Part shown: in pieces, positions 58,001 through 64,000 of the stretch | Layout of the letters: every line of letters starts with the position of its first letter | Numbering within the stretch: position 1 is the stretch's first letter | Assembly: GCF_900130035.1 (NCBI RefSeq) | Contig: NZ_FQXQ01000001.1 | Span: forward strand, 496,001-560,000 | Reading direction: 5' to 3' | DNA length: 64,000 nucleotides | From: Wenyingzhuangia marina | Lineage (GTDB): Bacteria; Bacteroidota; Bacteroidia; Flavobacteriales; Flavobacteriaceae | Program-made: the position numbers and the translations under genes | The notes under the pieces: model-generated | What the model was told of the DNA's origin: nothing | Databases searched by the model: none | What the model saw: only the letters and a program-made list of their open reading frames with translations

Positions 58001-60080
58001 TAGAAATTAAAGAATCTAGTTTAATGTTTGTTTCTGTATCAAAATCTAAATTTTCATCTTTAAAAGTAGTATTTACAACTCCAGCTCCTTGTTTAATATT
58101 TGCATTTATTTGCAAAGGATTGTAATTGTAATTATCAAAAATTAAGTCTTTAAAGTTAGTGCTTAAACTTGCATTTAAAGTCTCTATTTCTTTCCAATCT
58201 GCCTGTACGTTTGTTTCAAAATCTAACAAACCTATTTGATCATTATTAATAATACTTCCTAGATTTATCTGGGTCACTTTTAACGTTCCTTTTACACTAG
58301 TAGTATTATTGTTTTTAAAACTTCCATCCACCGCAATTTTACCTTTCGGTAATTTTAGAACGGTGCTAGTTTTAATATCCTTTAAAGTTCCTCTGGTACT
58401 TGAATTTAATACTATTGTATTTGGAATTCGAACGCCAAATTCTTTCTCATTAACTAAACTTAAAACAGATTTTCTATCCGTTTTAAAACGGATATTTGGC
58501 AAGTCAAAACTCAGATTATTTTCTGATAAAACTTCTTTAATATTTCCAGATAAATTAACCGATGTTTTTGCTCCCCATTGTAAGTTTAAACTAGCAATAT
58601 CAAGATTTTTTAAGTTTCCTTTGGCTTTAATATTTCCTGTAATTGATTGCTTAGAAAATTTATTTACATATTCGTTTTCTTTTAATTCCTCATTAAAATA
58701 ATAAGCATCTTTTATGTTGATATTTAAGTCACTAACATCAATATTAAAAGAGGTGTTTTTAGGCTGATTGATAAAATCATCCATAGAACGATATCCAATC
58801 TTTCCATTAGTCTGTATAGCACTATGGTTGGTTGCTATTTTGAATGTTGAAAGATTAATTTGTTGATTGTTAACCGTCCCTTTTAAAGCCAATTCTTTTA
58901 AATGAAAACCGCTTTTCTCTATAAATGATATCTCTTTTAAATCTATAGACAAATCCTCTTTTAACAAGCTAAAATCATTCAATAAAATATTGGTCTTACT
59001 GATTTTAAAATTCTCTGGATTGAACACATTTTTTGGCGTAATGGTATTCCCTGTTTTTAAAGCAATGCTATTATTTTTAAAAGTTAATTCCTCAACATTT
59101 ACTTGCCAATCTGGCCATTCAAATTTTGTGCTTTCAACTATTTGAGTGGTATTTTGATTCATAACTTTTTCATCGCTAACAAAAGACAAATCTGCAAGTG
59201 TATTGTTTAAACCGACCTTCTTAATTTTTATGTTTTGAGCTGCTAAATCAACCAAAGCATCTTTAATAGTAAACAAACCAAGATCTACATTGGCTAATTG
59301 ATTCTCTACTTGATTATCATAAATCGCTTTTATGTTTTCTAAGTGCACTTCCTCTATTTCTATAATTGGAGAAGGTGATTCCTCTTGATTTTCTTCGGTT
59401 TCTGGTAAAGGTTTACTTTGTGTATAATTGACCTTGACATTTGCCAAAGCCAATTTTTCAATTGGAAAACGATAAGTATTGATGTTAAATTTATTTCCAA
59501 ATTCTAGCCCTAAACTTCCTAGTTTTAAGTGTGTATTTATGCCTAAAACCTCATCATTAAAAAGCAAATCAAAATTAGTAAAATCAACAGTACCTACTTT
59601 TATATCTAGTGGAGATGAATTAGGCTCTTGCACAGGTTTTTCTGAGGCATTTGGATCTACAAAAGCATTGATGATGTAATCAAAATTATATTTCTTGGTT
59701 GTTTCTGGTTTATAGACCTTGGCTTTTAAACCTGTCCAATCCACCGATTTTATATTAATTTTATTTTGAGTAAAAATGGGCAAAAGAGCTACAGAAACTT
59801 CAAGTTCTTTACTGTATAATAAGGTATCCTTTTGCTGATCTTCTAAATAGAGTTCTTTAATAATTAAATTACCTGAAAAACTTAAATATAACTTTTCTAT
59901 GTTAAACTTGGTTTCAATTTTTTCAGCAATAAATTCAGTTACTTTATTCTTAATAATATTTTGCCCCCAAGAACTACGGATTAACAAAACCACGGCAATA
60001 AACAAAACCAATAGCCCTAAAAACATCCATTTAAAAAAATGAATGGCCTTTTTTAAGAATTGTTGAATGGTTTTAAACAT
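55092..60080 (-). CDS. tamB: TamB: inner-membrane-anchored translocation/assembly protein
   Basis: A 1662-residue protein with one N-terminal transmembrane anchor (about residues 16-34, FFKWMFLGLLVLFIAVVLLI) and a very long beta-rich, taco-shaped periplasmic body. The C-terminal DUF490 domain (about 1230-1600) has LNFGMTPNGRTTLSGKYEV and PFWVYLNLNGELLKPEISF. It spans the periplasm and partners the TamL barrel encoded immediately after with a 4-bp overlap. It is first in the two-gene unit; roles in lipid transport and barrel assembly are known for the family. Confidence 0.93.
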   Translation of the reverse strand: MFKTIQQFLKKAIHFFKWMFLGLLVLFIAVVLLIRSSWGQNIIKNKVTEFIAEKIETKFNIEKLYLSFSGNLIIKELYLEDQQKDTLLYSKELEVSVALLPIFTQNKINIKSVDWTGLKAKVYKPETTKKYNFDYIINAFVDPNASEKPVQEPNSSPLDIKVGTVDFTNFDLLFNDEVLGINTHLKLGSLGLEFGNKFNINTYRFPIEKLALANVKVNYTQSKPLPETEENQEESPSPIIEIEEVHLENIKAIYDNQVENQLANVDLGLFTIKDALVDLAAQNIKIKKVGLNNTLADLSFVSDEKVMNQNTTQIVESTKFEWPDWQVNVEELTFKNNSIALKTGNTITPKNVFNPENFKISKTNILLNDFSLLKEDLSIDLKEISFIEKSGFHLKELALKGTVNNQQINLSTFKIATNHSAIQTNGKIGYRSMDDFINQPKNTSFNIDVSDLNINIKDAYYFNEELKENEYVNKFSKQSITGNIKAKGNLKNLDIASLNLQWGAKTSVNLSGNIKEVLSENNLSFDLPNIRFKTDRKSVLSLVNEKEFGVRIPNTIVLNSSTRGTLKDIKTSTVLKLPKGKIAVDGSFKNNNTTSVKGTLKVTQINLGSIINNDQIGLLDFETNVQADWKEIETLNASLSTNFKDLIFDNYNYNPLQINANIKQGAGVVNTTFKDENLDFDTETNIKLDSLISSIKSDINIKGINLQALNLTSENLKARLRVRVNYKTNQDEFSVNAQTENGLLVYNEESFPLGNFIIKSNIAKDSTSVSVASGLLNLKLNANANPEQTTAAINKHISAYFSKKKLDTVLGNTNLKAELSISQDPVLDQVFFKGLNEFEPIKLALSFNESEKKLVSSFNIPFIEYQGSSIKNGQFYLNSLADKFDLDLKIDNVKYDPINIQNINLQGKVIDGVVMLDFSTSDEAEKIININSEIKASDSLVKFHINPKNLILNSKLWKIPESNAILFNGNITSTDFELSRNNQTLSFEAQVKEENNNNLLINFQRFDLLNLMAFLNPEQNIASGIVGGSVEINRFNKEQNLVSDVKIEELNVLENALGTLKLNAKTINNKNYDVALSLQEQNNIDLLVEGSYNTEESKSPLNLKVNLNKLSLSKIEAFGKQYISNASGSISANFNMNGKMDAPIYNGDLNFNNAKLEVNSFNTSFTFPEESIKIDNSSILLNKFTILDKEQNSFVLDGEIITSDFSNPKFNLTLNSENLQVLNSTEEDNDLYYGQLFLDTDVKIEGDLNIPKVTGTIKINDNTDFTYVIPESEIEAVEREGVVVFVNKKQTNDILTADGNSETSTGVVTGLDIKTILKVDKSAILNVVIDKKTGDNLQVSGEADLNFGMTPNGRTTLSGKYEVSSGHYEASLYNLVNRKFEIAKGSSILWQGDPLEAKMDISAIYKVKASASGLMSSVTSGMNAEELNKYRKKMPFWVYLNLNGELLKPEISFNLEVPEESRGELGGQVYTQVQQLNNREEDLNKQVFSLLVLNQFFPSSTSDGSNGGSLSMARDNVNKALSNQLNNYSNKLVGKTGVELGFELDSYTDYTDEGEQNNTQLNVSAQKSLFNDRLTVQVGSGFEIENTSKDQNDKTPIIGNVNIEYALTENRRYRLKGFRKNEYQSVIDGQVIVTGIAFLFNREFNKFKELWQKENTEKTTKE

Positions 60081-60371
60081 TGTTTTTCACAGCTTTATTT
60101 GTTTAATAGTCAATTCTGTATTTATTAACAAATATAATGCCTATGGAGGATTAAAATCAATAATCCTGACTTTTTAAATAATTGATCTCAATAAAAAAAA
60201 TTACTCTTTTTATTTATTTTATTGTTTTTTAAAAAATATTACTATATTCGCAATCAAATCTATAATTTATTATAGATAAACTAACTAAACTATGTAACAA
60301 AAAAGGTCTGTATATTCTACAGACCTTTTTATTTATGATGTGTTTTTAAAGAAAAAAATCTTCTGAGTTTA
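60081..60371. other. Spacer between tamB and metG
   Basis: A 291-bp spacer. A strong hairpin ends metG at 60303-60333. On the plus strand a promoter-like TATATTCG (about 60243-60250) precedes it, so a short transcript of about 80 bases is possible but unproven. The tamB promoter should also lie here. No ORF or tRNA was seen. Confidence 0.45.
60303..60333. terminator. Rho-independent terminator after metG
   Basis: Palindromic hairpin AAAAAGGTCTGTA...TACAGACCTTTTT, able to act on both strands. It lies about 40 bp past the metG stop. Confidence 0.9.
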
Positions 60372-62453
60372 TTAACTCACAAACTCTCCGTTTGCTACAT
60401 TGTCTTCAGAAGGAGCTATAAAAGATAATTTTCCGTCTTTAGTATCTGTCATTAAAATCATTCCATTGCTTTCTACCCCTCTTAATACTCTTGGAGCTAA
60501 GTTTACTAGAACCGATACTTTTTGTCCCACAATATCTTCTGGCTTGTAACTTTCTGCAATTCCAGAAACAATGGTTCTTACATCAATACCTGTATCAACC
60601 TTTAATACCAATAACTTTTTAGCCTTTGGCATTTTTGTAGCTTCAACAATGGTTCCTGTTCTGATATCTAATTTGGTAAAATCCTCAAAACCTATGGTTT
60701 CTTTTTCTGGCTCTACCACTTTAGCCTCTGCAGCATTGGCTAATTTGGTTGCTTCTAGTTTATCTATTTGAGCTTGGATTTCTGCATCTTCTATTTTTGC
60801 AAATAACAATTCTGCTGCTCCAATCACATGACCCGATGGCATTAATTCTTCTTTATTTTCAACATCATCCCAAATTAGTTCATCTAGCTTCTCTACTCCG
60901 CTCGAAGATCCTAATTTTAAAATTCCTTTTAACTTGTTTGAGCTAAACGGTAAAAATGGCTCTGATAAAACTGCCAAAGCAGAAGCTATTTGCAATGCAA
61001 CATACATAATAGTTTTGGTACGTTCTTCATCTGTCTTTACCAATTTCCAAGGCTCTTCATCTGCCAAGTATTTATTTCCTAAACGAGCCAAATTCATCAT
61101 TTCTGACAAACCTTCTCTAAAACGATAACGCTCTAAAGATTTAGAAATAATGTTTGGATATTCTTTTACTTGTGCTAAAGTGTCTTCATCTAATTCAGAC
61201 AATACTCCAGGTGTTGGAACTTCTCCATTGTAGTATTTGTTTGTTAACACTACTACTCTATTGATAAAGTTTCCAAAAATAGCCACCAACTCATTATTAT
61301 TTCTTGCTTGAAAATCTTTCCAAGTAAAGTCATTATCTTTGGTTTCTGGTGCATTGGCTGTTAAAGCATAACGTAATACATCTTGTTTCCCTGGAAAATC
61401 TTCTAAATATTCATGTAACCAAACTGCCCAGTTTTTAGAAGTTGATAATTTATTTCCTTCTAAATTTAAGAATTCATTTGCTGGTACATTGTCTGGCAAA
61501 ATATAATCTCCATGTGCTTTTAACATGGCAGGGAAAATAATACAGTGGAATACAATATTGTCTTTTCCAATAAAATGTACCAATTTGGTGTCTTTATCTT
61601 TCCAATATAATTCCCAATCTTTTCCATTTTGAGCAGCCCATTCTTTGGTTGATGAAATGTATCCAATAGGAGCATCAAACCAAACATATAACACTTTTCC
61701 ATCTGCTCCTTCTACAGGAACTGGAATTCCCCAATCCAAATCACGTGTTACGGCTCTAGGACGTAATCCGTCATCTATCCAAGATTTTACTTGTCCATAT
61801 ACATTTGGTTTCCAATCTTCTTTATGTCCTTCTAAAATCCATTCTTTTAAAAATGCTTCGTGTTTGTCTAAAGGTAAAAACCAGTGTTTGGTTTCTTTTA
61901 CAGTAGGTATATTTCCTGTAATAGTAGATTTAGGATTGATTAAATCTGTAGCATTGTGAGAAGTTCCACATTTTTCACATTGATCTCCATAAGAATTTTC
62001 ATCACCACATTTAGGACAAGTTCCTACTACAAATCTATCTGCCAAAAATTGATTGGCTTCCTCATCAAATAATTGAGATTCTACTTTTTCTATAAACTCT
62101 CCTTTTTCGTACAACTTGGTAAAAAAACCAGAAGCTGTATCGTGGTGTATAGGTGCAGATGTTCTTGAGTAGTTATCATAAGAAATTCCAAAATCTTCAA
62201 AAGATTTTTTAATAATTCCATGATATTTATCTACCACATCTTGCGGGGTTACTCCTTCTTTTTTTGCCTTAATGGTAATTGGCACCCCATGTTCATCAGA
62301 ACCACCAACAAAAGCAACATCTTTTCCTTTGTTACGCAAGTAACGCACATAAATATCTGCAGGCACATAAACACCCGCCAAATGCCCAATATGTATAGGT
62401 CCGTTGGTATATGGCAAAGCCGTTGTAATGGTATATCTTTTAGGATTGTTCAT
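60372..62453 (-). CDS. metG: Methionyl-tRNA synthetase
   Basis: A 693-residue class I synthetase that charges tRNA-Met. The HIGH motif reads HIGH inside [10 protein letters not shown] (residues about 16-24), the KMSKS loop is KLSTS in [11 protein letters not shown], and the zinc knuckle CPKCG...CEKCG is near 150-165. A C-terminal tRNA-binding domain (about 590-693, [20 protein letters not shown]) is attached. This is the long, zinc-containing form usual in Bacteroidota. It stands alone and has its own terminator. Confidence 0.97.
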   Translation of the reverse strand: MNNPKRYTITTALPYTNGPIHIGHLAGVYVPADIYVRYLRNKGKDVAFVGGSDEHGVPITIKAKKEGVTPQDVVDKYHGIIKKSFEDFGISYDNYSRTSAPIHHDTASGFFTKLYEKGEFIEKVESQLFDEEANQFLADRFVVGTCPKCGDENSYGDQCEKCGTSHNATDLINPKSTITGNIPTVKETKHWFLPLDKHEAFLKEWILEGHKEDWKPNVYGQVKSWIDDGLRPRAVTRDLDWGIPVPVEGADGKVLYVWFDAPIGYISSTKEWAAQNGKDWELYWKDKDTKLVHFIGKDNIVFHCIIFPAMLKAHGDYILPDNVPANEFLNLEGNKLSTSKNWAVWLHEYLEDFPGKQDVLRYALTANAPETKDNDFTWKDFQARNNNELVAIFGNFINRVVVLTNKYYNGEVPTPGVLSELDEDTLAQVKEYPNIISKSLERYRFREGLSEMMNLARLGNKYLADEEPWKLVKTDEERTKTIMYVALQIASALAVLSEPFLPFSSNKLKGILKLGSSSGVEKLDELIWDDVENKEELMPSGHVIGAAELLFAKIEDAEIQAQIDKLEATKLANAAEAKVVEPEKETIGFEDFTKLDIRTGTIVEATKMPKAKKLLVLKVDTGIDVRTIVSGIAESYKPEDIVGQKVSVLVNLAPRVLRGVESNGMILMTDTKDGKLSFIAPSEDNVANGEFVS

Positions 62454-62615
62454 CAGTTACATAAATTTAGACCGCAAAAATACAATTCTGTTGTCAAACA
62501 TTATAACATTGATTTATAGAATATAAAATGATTCTTCATTCATTTACAACAGATTATGCAGAACGCCGTTTACTCTAAATATTAAATCCTTATTTTTGAA
62601 TACCAAATCAACTTT

Positions 62616-63593
62616 ATGAAATCCTTTTTTAGGCTCATTTTTTTCTTTGTGATTACTACCATGAACAGTCAAAACATCACTTTTACCCAACCCTCTTTTT
62701 TACAACAGGGAGATACTATTTTAATTGTGGCTCCGGCAGGAATTGTAAAACAACCTACCGCTATTGAAAAAGCCAAAGAAACTTTTGAAAACTGGGGATA
62801 TACCGTTATTATTGGAGATGCTGTTTTTAACGAACATTATCATTTTGCAGGAACGGATGCACAACGTAAAAATGATATGCAATGGGCTTTGGATCACCCC
62901 ACAGCCAAAGCTATTTGGTGTGCTCGTGGCGGATATGGTTCTGTAAGAATTGTAGATGATTTAGATTTTAGCAAATTTGCTAAACATCCTAAATGGGTGG
63001 TTGGTTATTCTGATATTACCGTTTTTCACAACAAATTACACAATTTAGGTTTTCAGAGTATTCATGCTCCAATGCCTATAAATTTTAAGGAACCTTGGCC
63101 TGCAATTGATGAAAGTATGCAGCAGTTAAATTATATTTTAAAGGGAGATTTACCCAACTATAGCATTCCTTCAAACCCATACAATCAGACAGGGAAAGTC
63201 TCTGGAATTGTAGTTGGTGGAAATTTAACCATACTAGAAAATATGATTGGAACCAGCACTTGTTTTTCTACAAAAGACAAAATCCTTTTTATAGAAGAAA
63301 TTGGCGAATATAAATACCATATTGACAGATTGTTAAGAGCCCTTGAGAGAAAAGGATATTTTAAAGATTGTGCAGGATTAATTTTAGGTGATTTTACAGA
63401 CACCAAACAAAATTATCCTGAATTTGGGCAAAGTATTGAAGAGATTGTATTGAGCATTGTAGAAAAATACAACATTCCAGTACTTTTTGATTTTCCTGCT
63501 GGACATGAAGACAAAAATATGGGATTGATTTTTGGTCATGAAATCCTTATGACTGTTGGCAATAACTCATCTTCCGTTAAATTTTCTAATTAA
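62616..63593 (+). CDS. LD-carboxypeptidase (peptidase family S66)
   Basis: A 325-residue exported enzyme with a signal peptide of about 19 residues (ending TTMNSQ). The S66 fold is clear: IVAPAGIVKQP near the start, WCARGGYGSVRIVDDLDF, SDITVFHNKL and the late GLILGDFTD and DFPAGHEDKNMGLIFG segments. Family S66 uses a Ser-His-Glu set; the Glu is probably in FIEEIGEYKYHIDR, the His in PAGHED. It trims the terminal D-Ala from peptidoglycan tetrapeptides in recycling. It ends in a strong hairpin. Confidence 0.92.
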   Translation: MKSFFRLIFFFVITTMNSQNITFTQPSFLQQGDTILIVAPAGIVKQPTAIEKAKETFENWGYTVIIGDAVFNEHYHFAGTDAQRKNDMQWALDHPTAKAIWCARGGYGSVRIVDDLDFSKFAKHPKWVVGYSDITVFHNKLHNLGFQSIHAPMPINFKEPWPAIDESMQQLNYILKGDLPNYSIPSNPYNQTGKVSGIVVGGNLTILENMIGTSTCFSTKDKILFIEEIGEYKYHIDRLLRALERKGYFKDCAGLILGDFTDTKQNYPEFGQSIEEIVLSIVEKYNIPVLFDFPAGHEDKNMGLIFGHEILMTVGNNSSSVKFSN

Positions 63594-63632
63594 AAATTAC
63601 GACTACCTACAACTAAGCAGTCGTAATTTTTA
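63593..63632. terminator. Bidirectional rho-independent terminator
   Basis: Hairpin AAAAATTACGACT...AGTCGTAATTTTT overlapping the end of the LD-carboxypeptidase gene. It can terminate that gene and the small leftward ORF next to it. Confidence 0.9.
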
Positions 63633-63639
63633 GCACTAT

Positions 63640-63786
63640 TTATATAAACAGAATAGGCTCATCATCTCCCCCATTTTCTTTTTCCAAAAAATATGGTCTT
63701 GGATACAATCTTCTTGCAACTATTTCTGCATTGCTTATAAATCTGTTTTCTATAATTCCGTTGATTCTATTTATTATTTTGTTCAT
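63640..63786 (-). CDS. Small ORF, 48 residues, unknown
   Basis: An ATG-started frame (MNKIINRINGIIENRFIS, then NAEIVARRLYPRPYFLEKEN) ends in an acidic GGDDEPILFI. It is basic in the first half and acidic in the second, with no signal or membrane segment. It lies between two terminators and has an A-rich leader like real genes here. I do not recognise it. A short frame can occur by chance in AT-rich DNA, hence the moderate confidence. Confidence 0.5.
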   Translation of the reverse strand: MNKIINRINGIIENRFISNAEIVARRLYPRPYFLEKENGGDDEPILFI

Positions 63787-63812
63787 TTTATTTAAATTTT
63801 GCTCAATAAAAA

Positions 63813-63833
63813 AGACACTTTAAAAAGTGCCTT
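63813..63833 (-). terminator. Terminator between two small leftward ORFs
   Basis: On the minus strand GGCACTTTTTAAAGTGTC forms a hairpin followed by a T-run. It sits between the 40-residue and 48-residue frames, so they appear to be separate transcripts or attenuated. Confidence 0.7.
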
Positions 63834-63861
63834 TATAAATATTGAATATGTTGATAATTAA

Positions 63862-63984
63862 CTATCTGTTATCATTTTTATAAAGGACTACGGTTCTCGA
63901 TTTGACCTGTTGTAAAGCCATCATAAACTTTACTGCTAAAGCCTGTTTTGATTTTAAAATGGAAATGTTAGAATGTGTGTTCAT
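63862..63984 (-). CDS. Small ORF, 40 residues, unknown
   Basis: ATG-started frame (MNTHSNISILKSKQALAVKF, then MMALQQVKSRTVVLYKNDNR). It is basic, with an amphipathic central helix. It is followed by a hairpin terminator on the same strand, which favours a real transcript. No family recognised; it could be a small regulatory protein or chance. Confidence 0.42.
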   Translation of the reverse strand: MNTHSNISILKSKQALAVKFMMALQQVKSRTVVLYKNDNR

Positions 63985-64000
63985 GATATTAAAATTTATG

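Noticed and set aside
58309-58701. Plus-strand 130-residue ORF inside tamB
   Set aside because: It is antisense to a long conserved gene with no domain or start context of its own.
1-64000. CRISPR arrays, rRNA, tRNA or prophage
   Set aside because: No regularly spaced repeats, no cloverleaf-like sequences in the spacers, and no phage structural genes were seen. A tRNA scan would be the decisive check.

Overview
The window looks like chromosome from a marine Flavobacteriaceae-type Bacteroidota. The coding sequence is AT-rich. Many promoter-like boxes fit TAnnTTTG, and Shine-Dalgarno sites are weak or absent. There are also lipoproteins with LSAC/LTSC boxes, a TamL-TamB pair, a hybrid two-component system (HTCS) and a type IX secretion (T9SS) C-terminal tail. 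Species cannot be fixed from sequence alone; Wenyingzhuangia, Polaribacter or Tenacibaculum relatives are plausible.

Layout: 1-8 kb holds purK (5' cut by the window edge), purE, a trans-polyprenyl diphosphate synthase, a large secreted or outer-membrane protein of unknown function, a small outer-membrane protein and a CLC transporter whose motifs fit the CLC-F fluoride type. 8-15 kb holds two DUF3857/transglutaminase-like proteins, a fatty acid hydroxylase/sterol desaturase, TatD, a GNAT enzyme and ComB. 15-24 kb holds sdhCAB, an AraC regulator, asd, an MTHFR-like protein, a DUF1569 protein and sufS. 24-27 kb holds a serine hydrolase, a split ThrE-type exporter, a zinc-ribbon protein and a short SSB. 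27.4-31.9 kb is a four-gene operon that fits the lower non-phosphorylative L-fucose pathway: UxaA-type dehydratase, SDR, FAH-family hydrolase and an FMN L-lactate/2-hydroxyacid oxidase. 32-42 kb holds a ModF-like ATPase with an alpha/beta hydrolase, mfd, a lipoprotein, an aminopeptidase P and metE.

42.2-51.7 kb is an accessory island. It carries an HTCS sensor-regulator and a 1260-residue T9SS-exported GH29 alpha-L-fucosidase, with visibly higher GC and different codon use from its surroundings. It sits between metE and an intact Lrp/AsnC gene. A decayed second copy of the promoter and 5' end of that same lrp gene lies at the metE side and is abruptly joined to the 3' end of an IS3-type transposase. 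A long nested hairpin lies near the other edge. The most economical reading is that a fucosidase locus was acquired at a formerly compact metE/lrp divergent locus, with IS and repeat scars left at the borders.

51.7-64 kb returns to core genes: lrp, a CBS-domain protein, tamB-tamL, metG, an LD-carboxypeptidase and two very small leftward ORFs at the right edge.

The island and the 27-32 kb operon are separated by about 11 kb but are functionally complementary. GH29 would release L-fucose outside the cell, the HTCS would sense a fucosylated glycan, and the operon would convert L-fuconate to pyruvate plus L-lactate and then oxidise the lactate. The fucose importer, fucose dehydrogenase and fuconolactonase are not in the window. 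No CRISPR array, rRNA or tRNA gene was seen.
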